Positions 12,364 to 23,753 of a DNA stretch of 64,000 nt are shown piece by piece (within the stretch, counting starts at the first letter, position 1; each line of letters begins with the position of its first letter). The notes under the pieces are model-generated. The model was not told the origin of the DNA, did not search any database, and saw only the letters and a program-made list of their open reading frames with translations. The DNA is from Lolium rigidum (taxonomy: Eukaryota > Streptophyta > Magnoliopsida > Poales > Poaceae): the NCBI RefSeq assembly GCF_022539505.1, contig NC_061514.1, positions 38,221,769 to 38,285,768 on the forward strand. The letters are read 5' to 3'. Both the position numbers and the translations under genes were made by a program.

Positions 12364-12438
12364 GTCAAGGTGAACCCGATTTCTTCCTTTTTAACAAGAG
12401 ATCTTGACAAAGCCAAAAGGATAGACGAGCCGATTTCG

Positions 12439-14253
12439 ATGGTAGCGATGTTGACACCCAACCCGACAGACCCGGGCTTCGTATTATCCTCTCTTCTGCA
12501 CACCGAGCACGAGCAGATTCATCGTCTGCACGAAGAGATCAAGAACCTAGCGACTTCCTTCTCCGCTACAGAGAAAGATGGGGTTGATGATGATTCAGTG
12601 AGATCCGAGCTCAACAATGAGGGCAACCTGAGCTGCCTCTCCAATTTGCAATCAATCGCCGAATGTATTCACATGCTCCGCAGTTTGGAACCATCTCTCC
12701 ACTACGGTCTAGGCAAACTGGCTGATGAGGAGGAGATGAGCAGCAAGGGAGAAACAGTTGAAGCGCCGGTGTTGTTGGGCGGAGAGGAAGAGCACGAGAT
12801 TGAAACAAAGTCTGAATCTACGGCCAGGATTGAGGTCGAGGAATTCGATGCCTACCGTAGCAGATGGGAATTGTTATGGCGCCCTGCCAGAAAATTTGAG
12901 GACATGAGTGAGTAAACAAGACCCATCTTATGTCAATTTATTCAAACACATTTTTATCATGGAAGCAACATTTTTTGTGTTCTTTCTCCACATCCAAGTC
13001 TAGCCATATAGTATGATATAGCACATGCTAAATTTCCAACAAACACTTAACTTGGTAACAATGGAGGAGATGAGTGAGTAAACAACTAGTAACTTGTATG
13101 TTAACTGTCTCGTCATGTTTATATTTTGTTCTCTTTTCTACTCGCTATCACTGCATCCTGTGCAAGCAAACCTATTTTAGTCGTGTCTACACCGCATGAA
13201 TTTCCTTATAGCATATCGCCACTGACCATTCTGTGCAGAGGGGATCACCCGGTCACTTTGTAGTTCATGTGAAATTTCTAACAACCACTTCACGTTGACA
13301 TGTAGCTTTATTGAGCCCGATGGTCTTCACGCCCTTCACACCAGGACGCAGCCCATGGGATGCTATTGTCGGGAGCTCTTTGCAGATATACTCGGTAAGA
13401 GTTGCGGAGCTACACCAGGTCGAGGGAGCAGACCTAAGTTGGCCCTTGGAGGTGTATGGTGTAGTTGCTGCCCGAGACACGGTGGACAACAGCCGCAACC
13501 CAATCTTCCTTCGTCCAAGACATAACTGTCAAATGCTCACTCCACAGGTAGGTATCAACTATAGTACCGTTCTTTTCCTTGCTATGTTTGTCATTGTTGT
13601 CTAGCTTATTGCAATTGATAATGCTTACAGGTCCTTTTTTGCACTTGATGGGTCCATGTCGTGCAATTCTCTCTATGGACCCTGTTATCATTGAGATACA
13701 ACTGAAAGTAAAGGGCAGAGCTAAGTCTGAAGATAGGAAGTTGATCAGTAAAGTATGTCACATCAGCGGTGAAAGTTTTGGGACATTTCTTGTGAGGGAC
13801 GACCATTGTGCGATAGAGTTATGTTGTGAGCAAGTTAAGCAGTCTGTCCAGGCCACTGTCTCGCGTGCCCGTATTCTTGAACGGGGTTCATTGCCTTCTC
13901 AGTATGGTGGTCGAGTTTTATGTTGCTCACTTCCCGATGGAGCTATTGAAGATGCTACGGACCAATCTAAGCAAATTGTGATGCTTGATTCCGAAGATGG
14001 AACAATGCCAATGGGTAAACACCAATGCTTTGATCTGTCCAGGAGTGTCGTTGTTGTAGAGTTAGAAGGAAGACTAAAAGTTACCATTGAAGTATATGTA
14101 CCATCTGGTACCATCACCGGTCATGTTCTCTTCATACCTCAAAAGTGCAACATAACCAAAGCTCTATGTTATCTTGGTGACTCTTCGGTGGAGATTACTG
14201 TTGCTTGGTCCCTTCTCCCATCTTCGAAGAAGAGCTCATGTCAGACCCTTTGA
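12439..14253 (+). CDS. DUF6598 domain protein, three exons, about 445 aa
   Basis: DUF6598 is a domain I know mainly from grass proteins; its biochemical role is unknown. My model joins 12439-12907, 13306-13551 and 13631-14253. The first junction gives EDM-T-LLSPMVFTPFTPGR; the second gives NCQMLTPQVG-PFLHLMGPCRA. Domain landmarks are GRSPWDAI, LQIYSVRVAEL, WPLEVYGVVAARDTVD, MDPVIIEIQLKVKG, LEGRLKVTIEVYVPSG and a C-terminal VEITVAWSLLPS. The first about 156 residues form an acidic, charged N-terminal part (LHTEHEQIHRLHEEIKN). For intron 2 the donor at 13552 (AG|GTATCA) keeps the frame, while the one at 13548 does not. The ATG at 12439 is the first after the hAT insertion; 12448 is an alternative. 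It lies head-to-head with PELOTA. Confidence 0.82.
12901..13305 (+). repeat. Degenerate tandem duplication in DUF6598 intron 1
   Basis: The exon 1 end plus intron start (atgagtgagtaaaca, near 12905) reappears at about 13071. The intron end motif 'gaaatttctaacaaccactt' (near 13271) has an earlier partner, 'taaatttccaacaaacactt', near 13030. The intron therefore looks like two diverged copies of a 165-240-bp unit, each starting with a donor-like atgaGTGAGT. Confidence 0.45.
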
Positions 14254-14731
14254 CAAGTTTTCCACCTTTTATGTCTCTCGTTGTCGAAACATTTGTTCAC
14301 TAGGAGTGAGTGATCATGTGTACACTTGGGTTGGTACATTTAGTATTATGTGTAGCATGTTAAATTGTCGGTCATTGTGACATGGTATGCTAATTTACTC
14401 TGATAAAGCATTTCTCGGTGGCATGCTTTGTGAACTATTGTTAATCATCCATATCGTAATTCTTAATCGGCCGCCTTTACTTGCACCAAATATTGATTTG
14501 CCAACAAGATAGTTAGCTATTTAGCGTGAAACTGGCTGAGTTATGCTTTACGGTTTATCTCCTTCATAATTTATTTTGTGGTTTGATGGTATCATTCTAA
14601 TAAGTGTATGAGTTTGGAGTTTAGGTGAAGACAGTGAGCTATGTCATGGTGGACGTAGTAGGGCACTTTGTTGAAGTGCGTCTGAAAATTTCTTTAGAGG
14701 CACTTTATCACTAATTGACAAGGGTTTAACT
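14254..14731. other. 3' flank of the DUF6598 gene
   Basis: AT-rich sequence after the stop codon; I expect the 3' UTR within the first 150-200 bases. No further coding or repeat structure is seen before the retrotransposon remnants. Confidence 0.4.
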
Positions 14732-17075
14732 TGTCAATGCCTACAGATTGTAGATTTGGGTTTCGTGAAAAGTAGAGGGCAAGTAGATCTCGAAGGTTCA
14801 GCCGAAAAGGTGCTCGACTATGAAAACTAGGGTGTATGTTGACAATGAATTTGATCCTTTCTTTCTCCCTCGACTCCCCTTTATATAGGAGGTGGAGGTA
14901 TCGTACAAGTTACAAACTTCGGGAGACTATCCAAGTCCTTCCCATACAATTACATGACTCTTAATCCCTAAAATAACTCTATCTTCCATATACTTACTAG
15001 GCTTCTGGGCCTTGAAAACTTCGGGTCGTAGGCCTCCAAATATCCTCGGGTACCTTATTCGGCAGGCTCATTCGAAATGCCTATGTCAGTAGCCCCCGAG
15101 ATTTTGTTTGAATCATAGAATCGAGCAAAATCTCCAATGTAGAATCAAATCATGTCTTTGCATACTAATGAGTCGAATATTTCTGTTTAACGTCTATTTT
15201 GTACAGGGATGCTGGTAGATGGGGCTGGTTCATCTGACGGATCAGGTACTAGTTAACTGCTCTTGTGGCAAACCCGCATAAACCTACTTCAAGATCAAGT
15301 CCCTGGACTTGAACTCGGGATACTGGCGTAATTCGACATGCGCCGCTTAAGGACTTATCGTGAATCGAATCCCAGATATGTTTTATCGAGTACCTAACGC
15401 GTCCGCTGGGATTTTTATTTGTATCTGTTGATACGGATAAAGTAGTAGAGCGCATTCGGGTGCGATACCACACCACACAGGATTGATCCTGGGACGCGCT
15501 CTGAGAATATATTGTCGAGTGCCTTTATCGGCTATTGGAATTGCTAATTTTCCCGAGTTGTTTAATGACAATATGTTGATCTCCCGATGGGACTACATGA
15601 TGAGTTATGTGTAACTCGAAGATGTACGATGATAATTCCTCTTATGCACTTCTATTTTTTGTCTTGTCATCCTCTTGTTTTTTCTCATATTTCATCGGGT
15701 GCGCGACCAGCGCTCCCGATGGGAGTAGCCCCCGAGGCTACAGTCGAGTGTTTGCACTTGGTTGTAGGCTCATCTTTTGCTATTTTGACCAACCTTGTAT
15801 TTTGTCTTTCGCCTTATCCTCTTATCAGAAGTATATACAATGCTTCTGATAAGAGTAGCCCCCGAGCATATGAACAGATGCTTGCATTTGATCATATGCT
15901 CCCGAAGTTTCTCTGTTTGAGGACTCGAAGATTTGTTGTCGCTATCTTTTAATGAAACCACTCGAAGTTTTCTCGAATGACATTGCTGCTGACGATAGCC
16001 ACAATACCCATCTTGGAAAGCCACGACTCCTATCACCTCACTGTGTTATGGGTCCAAAGCTCTGCGCCATCGACACGTCGCGCAAGTGGGGGACACACGT
16101 CCTCCGTAATTTTCTATTTTTTCGATGGTGCAATAGAAGTCGAAGTGGGGGACACATGTTCTCTATTTTTCGACGTCTATTGGTTTCCCTTGTGTACTCA
16201 CTTTCTTGTCTTCTCCTTGTTCTGCGCTCTGTAGGATCACCAAATTCTATCTTCTCTTCCCCTCAACCTGAAGGTGGAGAGGTGGATGGTCGAGTCATTG
16301 TTACCGACGATTCGCAAGAATCCTCTCTTCCTGAGAGTGAAGCTGCGGAATCTCAAAAATCCGCGGGTTCCTCCGAAAAAGAAACAGGGCAGAACAACAT
16401 TCTGAGTCTGGTCATTCCATCTCTCCTCCTCTTGCCACTTCTCCTGATGGGCGCAAGAGGAAGAGAGACAATGTCGAAGATTCCGGCGCGTCCAAACTTG
16501 CCGAAACAGCTGCCGAATAATCTTCCCCGGAGGAAGAAGGTGCCTTCGACCTTTTGCCGATGTTGGTGTTGTTAGCTCGTAAGTCGATCTTTTCTATTTG
16601 TTTGTCCGGGGTTTTGACTCCGATTAATATGGATAAGTTGCATTGCACCATTGCTGCCATGTCATGCATATGATCTTGGTCATGCTGGATTTTCTTTATC
16701 CGTAGTAGTAAGACTTGCATACGTTGTGTGTTCCAGCATTTGCTTCTTCCCGGATAGGATCGCGAAGTGGTGTTGTGAGATACAACAAGTCCTCCGGATG
16801 TTCCTCGGCAATCTTTAGCAGCTAAGCATTTCCTAAACTCCTGTCTCTGCAGGAGTCGCTCACCTATTTTATTCTACCTTATCTCTTATGCTAGTCTTGA
16901 GTTGCGTTCTTGTCACGTGTCCTATCCAGTTGTTACCTCAAGACGCACATATTGCCACCACCACCCTCCTACAGTTGTTGTTTTGTTTAGGGTCTGCCTT
17001 GCGAGTCGTAGTGCATGCTAGTGCCGTTATATCTCGTTTCGCCATCGTTATCTTATCAGGTTATCTGTTGGGGAA
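14732..17075 (+). mobile_element. Gypsy-type LTR retrotransposon remnant
   Basis: The segment 14732-15088 starts tgtcaatgcctaca, has a TATA-like ctttatataggagg near 14878 and ends cctatgtca, like an LTR. It is followed by blocks containing the recurring 'agcccccgag' motif (15090-15105, 15727-15740 and 15858-15868), which I associate with 3' untranslated parts of Triticeae Gypsy elements. An open frame at 15952-16575 matches no protein I recognise. No matching second LTR or duplication is seen, and element A interrupts the region at 17076. The family assignment is uncertain. Confidence 0.4.
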
Positions 17076-18681
17076 TGATACGTCTCCGACGTATCGATAA
17101 TTTCTTATGTTCCATGCTACATTATTGATGATATCTACATGTTTTATACACATTATATGTCGTATTTATGCATTTTCCGGCACTAACCTATTAACGAGAT
17201 GTCGAAGAGCCAGTTGCTGTTTTCTGCTGTTTTCTGCTATTTTTGGTTTCAGAAATCCTAGTAAAGAAATATTCTCGGAATTGGACGAAATCAACGCCCA
17301 GGGTTCTATTTTTGCACGAAGCTTCCAGAAGACCGAGGGGGAAAGGAAGTGGGGCCACGAGGCACCGACACCATAGGGCGGCGCGGCCTGGCCCTTGGCC
17401 GCGCCGGCCTGGTGTGTGGGGCCCTCGTGTGGCCCCCCGCGTTGCCCTTCCGCCTACTTAAAGCCTTCGTCGCGAAACCCTCTGTACCGAGAGCCACGAT
17501 ACGGAAAACCTTACTGAGACGCCGCCGCCGCCAATCCCATCTCGGGGGATTCCGGAGATCTCCTCCGGCACCTGCCGGAGAGGGGAATCATCTCCCGGAG
17601 GACTCTTCATCGCCATGATCGCCTCCGGAGTGATGAGTGAGTAGTTCACCCCTGGACTATGGGTCCATAGCAGTAGCTAGATGGTCGTCTTCTCCTCATT
17701 GTGCTTCATTGTTGGATCTTGTGAGCTGCCTAACATGATCAAGATCATCTATCTGTAATACTATATGTTGTGTTTGTCGGGATCCGATGGATAGAGAATA
17801 CTATGTTATGTTAATTATCAAGTTATTACCTATGTGTTGTTTATGATCTTGCATGCTCTCCGTTATTAGTAGAGGCTCGGCCAAGTTTTTGCTCTTAACT
17901 CCAAGAGGGAGTATTTATGCTCGATAGTGGGTTCATGCCTCCATTAAATCCGGGACAGGTGACGTGAAAGTTCTAAGGTTGTGGATGTGTTGTTGCCACT
18001 AGGGATAAAACATTGATGCTATGTCTAAGGATGTAGTTATTGATTACATTACGCACCATACTTAATGCAATTGTCCGTTGTTTTACAACTTAATACCGGA
18101 AGGGGTTCGGATGATAACCCGAAGGTGGACCTTTTAGGCATAGATGCATGCTTGGATAGCGGTCTATGTACTTTGTCGTAATGCCCAATTAAATCTCACT
18201 ATATTTATCATATCATGTATGTGCATTGTTATGCCCTCTCTATTTGTCAATTGCCCGACTGTAATTTGTTCACCCAACATGCTTTTATCTTATGGGAGAG
18301 ACACCTCTAGTGAACTGTGGACCCCGGTCCTATTCTTTACATCGCATACAATCTACTACAATTGTTCTTTACTGTTTTCTCGCAAACAATCATCTTCCAC
18401 ACAATACGGTTAATCCTTTGTTACAGCAAGCCGGTGAGATTGACAACCTCACTCGTTTCGTTGGGGCAAAGTACTTTGGTTGTGTTGTGCAGGTTCCACG
18501 TTGGCGCCGGAATCCCCGGTGTTGCGCCGCATTACATTCCGCCACCATCAACCTTCAACGTGCTTCTTGGCTCCTCCTGGTTCGATAAACCTTGGTTTCT
18601 TTCCGAGGGAAAACTTGCTACTGTCCGCATCACACCTTCCTCTTGGGGTTCCCAACGGACGTGTGTCAACTGCACGCATCA
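17076..18681 (+). repeat. 5' LTR of element A
   Basis: 1606 bp, starting TGATACGTCTCC and ending CACGCATCA. The GC-rich block 17340-17620 contains ccgcctacttaaagcc near 17450, the likely core promoter. At 17206-17240 it has an expanded 'ttttctgctg' run that the 3' LTR lacks. Confidence 0.9.
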
Positions 18682-18692
18682 AGCTCTTTTTC

Positions 18693-18710
18693 TGGCGCCG
18701 TTGCCGGGGA
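18693..18710 (+). other. Primer binding site of element A (tRNA-Asp type)
   Basis: tggcgccgttgccgggga starts 11 bases after the LTR end. The same 18-mer or a one-base variant follows the LTR in every Athila-like copy of the window. Confidence 0.88.
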
Positions 18711-18917
18711 GATCAAGACACGCTGCAAGGGGAGTCTCCACAATCCAATCTCTTTACTTTGTTTTTGTCTTGCTTTATTTTATTTACTACTTTGTTTGCT
18801 GCACTTATCAAAACACAAAAAAAAATTAGTTGCTAGCTTTACTTTATTTACTGTCTTGCTTTCTATATCAAAAACACAAAAAAATTAGTTACTTGCATTT
18901 ACTTTACTTGATTCATC

Positions 18918-19562
18918 ATGTTTCCTTTTAATTTTACCACAAAAGACATACCGGTAGGACGTGGGTCCATAGTTGGGAGAAATAATATAGAAGAATTTTT
19001 CAATCATGTTAGTACCGTTGAAGATTTTAAAGATAGACACTTGGTAGAACTTGCTCCTAATTATGAAATTGCTGCTGCTGCTTTAGTTCGCATGTTGGAA
19101 ACTAAATTTGTTAATCTCAATCCTATAATCCAACACATGTTTTTTACACTCGGTGATATGGAAGAAGGGGAAAAGAAAGATTTTGTTTTAGAAACCCTTC
19201 TTAGAGGATTTGGTGGTATAGCAAGAGAGGCTAGAAAGGTCTTTATTAAATATAAGATGCTTGGTTCTTATACCAATTTTGCTAGTATCCTTGAAAAGAT
19301 GGACATGGAGAGAGTAAGGTACACTAATAATGCTAATAATGGTGGGGAGATCAAAGCACCAATACCATGTAAGCTCCTAGCAATGAATGGAGCGCTAGAA
19401 AATAACTATGCTTGGCTTGTTCCTGAAAATTTGTTTGATGAGAGTAGCAAACCCAAGACTAATGAAAAGGGAGCCGCTGAAACTTATGTATCCAATATAC
19501 TATGCATGGTTGAGAAAACTCCAAACCCCGCTGAAGATTCATCATCTCTTGATAACACTTGA
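18918..19562 (+). CDS. 214-aa ORF of element A, unknown function
   Basis: I do not recognise this protein. It starts MFPFNFTTKDIPVGRGS 208 bases after the primer binding site, where gag would normally lie, and ends SSSLDNT. The composition suggests a soluble, helical protein: an early EEFFNHVSTVEDF segment, a central GDMEEGEKKDFVLETLL and a GGIAREARKVF stretch. There are no zinc knuckles, protease DTG/DSG triad, reverse transcriptase YxDD or transmembrane segments. Element D carries the same ORF at 61894-62538, also 214 aa and open, with about 20 amino-acid differences. Its last codons and stop match the end of the protease frame of element C, so the module seems to replace the normal coding region up to a fixed 3' boundary. 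Confidence 0.75.
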   Translation: MFPFNFTTKDIPVGRGSIVGRNNIEEFFNHVSTVEDFKDRHLVELAPNYEIAAAALVRMLETKFVNLNPIIQHMFFTLGDMEEGEKKDFVLETLLRGFGGIAREARKVFIKYKMLGSYTNFASILEKMDMERVRYTNNANNGGEIKAPIPCKLLAMNGALENNYAWLVPENLFDESSKPKTNEKGAAETYVSNILCMVEKTPNPAEDSSSLDNT

Positions 19563-22152
19563 TATACACTTTACGCGCCTAGCCGAAAGGCGTTAAAGAA
19601 AAGCGCTTATGGGAGACAACCCATGTTTTTACTACAGTATTTTTGTTTTATATTTGAGTCTTGGAAGTTGTTTACTACTGTAGCAACCTCTCCTTATCTT
19701 AGTTTTGTGTTTTGTTGTGCCAAGTAAAGTCTTTGATAGTAAGGTTCATACTAGATTTGGATTACTGCGCAGTTACAGATTTCTTTGCTGTCACGAATTC
19801 CGACCTGCCTCTCTGTGGGTAGCTCAGAAAATTAAGCCAATTTACGTGCGTGATCCTCAGATATGTACGCAACTTTCATTCAATTTGGGTATTTTCATTT
19901 GAGCAAGTCTGGTGCCTCAATAAAATCCATCTTTACGGACTGTTCTGTTTTGACAGATTCTGCCTTTTATTTCGCATTGCCTCTTTTGCTATGTTGGATG
20001 AATTTCTTTGATCCATTAATGTCCAGTAGCTTTATGCAATGTCCAGAAGTGTTAAGAATGATTGTGTCACCTCTGAACATGTTAATTTTTATTGTCCACT
20101 AACCCTCTAATGAGTTGTTTCGAGTTTGGTGTGGAGGAAGTTTTCAAGGATTAAGAGAGGAGTATGATGCAATATGATCAAGGAGAGTGAAAGCTCTAAG
20201 CTTGGGGATGCCCCGGTGGTTCACCCCTGCATATTCTAAGAAGACTCAAGCGTCTAAGCTTGGGGATGCCCAAGGCATCCCCTTCTTCATCGACAACATT
20301 ATCGAGGTTCCTCCCCCGAAACTATATTTGTATTCCATCACATCTTATGTACTTTGCTTGGAGCGTCGGTTTGTTTTTGTTTTTGTTTTTGTTTGAATAA
20401 AATGGATCCTAGCATTCATTGTGTGGGAGAGAGACACGCTCCGCTGTTGCATATGGACAAATATGTCCTTAGGCTTTACTCATAGTATTCATGGCGAAGG
20501 TTGAATCTTCTTCGTTAAATTGTTATATGGTTGGAATCGGGAAATGCTACATGTAGTAATTTTAAAATGTCTTGAATAATTTGATACTTGGCAATTGTTG
20601 TGCTCATGTTTAAGCTCTTGCATCATATACTTTGCACCCATTAATGAAGAAACACCTAGAGCTTGCTAATTTGGTTTGCATATTTGGTCTCTCTAAAGTC
20701 TAGATAATATCTAGTATTGAGTTTTGAACAACAAGGAAGACGGTGTAGAGTCTTATAATGTTTACAATATGTCTTTTATGTGAGTTTTGATGCACCGTTC
20801 ATCCTTGTGTTTGTTTCAAATAAACCTTGCTAGCCTAAACCTTGTATCGAGAGGGAATACTTCTCATGCATCCAAAATCCTTGAGCCAACCACTATGCCA
20901 TTTGTGTCCACCATACCTACCTACTACATGGTATTTCTCCGCCATTCCAAAGTAAATTGCTTGAGTGCTACCTTTAAAATTTCCATTCTTTACCTTTGCA
21001 ATATATAGCTCATGGGACAAATAGCTTAAAAACTATTGTGGTATTGAATATGTACTTATGCACTTTATCTCTTATTAAGTTGCTTGTTGTGCGATAACCA
21101 TGTTCCTGGGGACGCCATCAACTCTTTTTTGAATATCATGTGAGTTGCTATGCATGTCCGTCTTGTCTGAAGTAAGAGAGATCTACCACCTTAATGGTTG
21201 GAGCATGCATATTGTTAGAGAAGAACATTGGGCCGCTAACTAAAGCCATGAATCATGGTGGAAGTTTCAGTTTTGGACATATATCCTCAATCTCATATGA
21301 GAACACTAATTGTTGCTACATGCTTATGCATTAAAGAGGAGTCCATTATCTCGTTGTCCATGTTGTCCCGGTATGGATGTCTAAGTTGAGAATAATCAAA
21401 AGCGAGAAATCCAAAATGCGAGCTTTCTCCTTAGACCTTTGTACAGAGCGGCATGGAGGTACCCCTTTGTGACACTTGGTTAAAACATGTGTATTGCGAT
21501 GATCCGGTAGTCCAAGCTAATTAGGACAAGGTGCGGGCACTATTAGTATACTATGCATGAGGCTTGCAACTTGTAAGATTTAATTTACATAACTCATATG
21601 CTTTATTACTACCGTTGACAAAATTGTTTCATGTTTTCAAAATAAAAGCTCTAGCACAAATATAGCAATCGATGATTTCCTCTTTGAAGGACCTTTCTTT
21701 TACTTTTATGTTGAGTCAGTTCACCTATATCTCTCCACCTCAAGAAGCAAACACTTGTGTGAACTGTGCATTGATTCCTACATACTTGCATATTGCACTT
21801 GTTATATTACTTTACATTGACACTATCCATGAGATATACATGTTATAAGTTGAAAGCAACCGCTGAAACTTAATCTTCCTTTGTGTTGCTTCAATACCTT
21901 TACTTTGATTTATTGCTTTATGAGTTAACTCTTATGCAAGACTTATTGATGCTTGTCTTGAAGTACTATTCATGAAAAGTCTTTGCTTTATGATTCATTT
22001 GTTTACTCATGTCATTACCATTGTTTTGATCGCTGCATTCATTACATATGCTTACAATAGTATGATCAAGGTTATGATGGCATGTCACTCCAAAAATTAT
22101 CTTTGTTATCGTTTACTCCGCTCGGGACGAGCAGAACTAAGCTTGGGGATGC
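19563..22152 (+). other. Long 3' non-coding tail of element A
   Basis: 2.6 kb without a credible gene, homologous to the tails of element B (34385-36944, inverted), element C (52396-55002, inverted), element D (62539 onward) and the old copy (47323-49848). It contains the conserved hairpin and three taagcttggggatgcc motifs, the last being the polypurine primer. Confidence 0.8.
20262..20282. other. Conserved 9-bp-arm hairpin in element A tail
   Basis: Perfect arms ggggatgcc and ggcatcccc flank a caa loop. The motif taagcttggggatgcc occurs at 20197-20212, again at 20255-20270 overlapping the hairpin, and a third time as the polypurine end at 22138-22153. Equivalent hairpins lie at 36248-36267, 48001-48021, 54282-54302 and 63238-63258. 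Confidence 0.75.
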
Positions 22153-23748
22153 CGATACGTCTCCGACGTATCGATAATTTCTTATGTTCCATGCTACATT
22201 ATTGATGATATCTACATGTTTTATACACATTATATGTCGTATTTATGCATTTTCCGGCACTAACCTATTAACGAGATGCCGAAGAGCCGGTTGTTGTTTT
22301 CTCGCTGTTTTTGGTTTCAGAAATCCTAGTAAAGAAATATTCTCGGAATTGGACGAAATCAACGCCCGGGGTCCTATTTTTGCACGAAGCTTCCGGAAGA
22401 CCGAGGGGAAAGGAAGTGGGGCCACGAGGCACCGACACCATAGGGCGGCGCGGCCCGGCCCTTGGCCGCGCCGGCCCGGTGTGTGGGGCCCTCGTGTGCC
22501 CCCCGCGTTGCCCTTCCGCCTACTTAAAGCCTTCGTCGCGAAACCCTCTGTACCGAGAGCCACGATACGGAAAACCTTACTGAGACGCCGCCGCCGCCAA
22601 TCCCATCTCGGGGGATTCTCGGAGATCTCCTCCGGCACCCTGCCGGAGAGGGGAATCATCTCCCGGAGGACTCTTCATCGCCATGATCGCCTCCGGAGTG
22701 ATGAGTGAGTAGTTCACCCCTGGACTATGGGTCCATAGCAGTAGCTAGATGGTCGTCTTCTCCTCATTGTGCTTCATTGTTGGATCTTGTGAGCTGCCTA
22801 ACATGATTAAGATCATCTATCTGTAATACTATATGTTGTGTTTGTCGGGATCCGATGGATAGAGAATACTATGTTATGTTAATTATCAAGTTATTACCTA
22901 TGTGTTGTTTATGATCTTGCATGCTCTCCGTTATTAGTAGAGGCTCGGCCAAGTTTTTGCTCTTAACTCCAAGAGGGAGTATTTATGCTCGATAGTGGGT
23001 TCATGCCTCCATTAAATCTGGGACAATGTGATGAAAGTTCTAAGGTTGTGGATGTGCTGTTGCCACTAGGGATAAAACATTGATGCTATGTCTAAGGATG
23101 TAGTTATTGATTACATTACGCACCATACTTAATGCAATTGTCTATTGTTTTACAACTTAATACTGGAAGGGGTTCGGATGATAACCTGAAGGTGGACCTT
23201 TTAGGCATAGATGCATGCTGGATAGCGGTCTATGTACTTTGTCGTAATGCCCAATTAAATCTCACTATATTTATCATATCATGTATGTGCATTGTTATGC
23301 CCTCTCTATTTGTCAATTGCCCGACTGTAATTTGTTCACCCAACATGCTTTTATCTTATGGGAGAGACACCTCTAGTGAACTGTGGACCCCGGTCCTATT
23401 CTTTACATCGCATACAATCTATCGCAATTGTTCTTTATCGTTTTCTCGCAAACAATCATCTTCCACACAATACGGTTAATCCTTTGTTACAGCAAGCCGG
23501 TGAGATTGACAACCTCACTCGTTTCGTTGGGGCAAAGTACTTTGGTTGTGTTGTGCAAGTTCCACGTTGGCGCCGGAATCCCCGGTGTTGCGCCGCATTA
23601 CATTCCGCCACCATCAACCTTCAACGTGCTTCTTGGCTCCTCCTCGGTTCGATAAACCTTGGTTTCTTTCTGAGGGAAAACTTGCTACTGTCTGCATCAC
23701 ACCTTCCTCTTGGGGTTCCCAACGGACGTGTGTCAACTGCACGCATCA
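22153..23748 (+). repeat. 3' LTR of element A
   Basis: 1596 bp, ending CACGCATCA. The first two bases are CG instead of TG (a mutated terminus). It is otherwise nearly identical to the 5' LTR, apart from short indels around 22290-22310 and scattered substitutions. Confidence 0.9.
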
Positions 23749-23753
23749 GGGAA

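Larger units (their letters stand above)
17076..23748 (+). mobile_element. Element A: complete non-autonomous Athila-like LTR retrotransposon
   Basis: Two long LTRs (17076-18681 and 22153-23748) bound a 3.5-kb interior. A 5-bp duplication, gggaa, lies at 17071-17075 and 23749-23753. The primer binding site at 18693-18710 is tggcgccgttgccgggga, the aspartate-tRNA type used by Athila-lineage Gypsy elements. The polypurine end taagcttggggatgc directly precedes the 3' LTR. The interior encodes one 214-aa frame and then about 2.6 kb of non-coding tail; I find no gag, protease, reverse transcriptase or integrase. The LTRs are nearly identical, so the insertion is recent. It would depend on enzymes supplied by another element. 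Triticeae families of this group include Sabrina and WHAM; I do not assign a name. Confidence 0.93.

Noticed and set aside
13548..13549. Alternative intron 2 donor (CAG|GTAGGT) in the DUF6598 gene
   Set aside because: A better-looking consensus, but splicing there to the only good acceptor (13630) shifts the frame and gives an early stop. The donor at 13552 keeps the domain in frame.
14732..15088. Complete solo LTR with target duplication
   Set aside because: The bases flanking the TG…CA ends (taact and gtagc) do not match, so it is only reported as part of a remnant.
15952..16575. 207-codon plus-strand frame
   Set aside because: Starts in the 'agcccccgag' region of a retrotransposon remnant, has no recognisable domain and no gene-like flanks.
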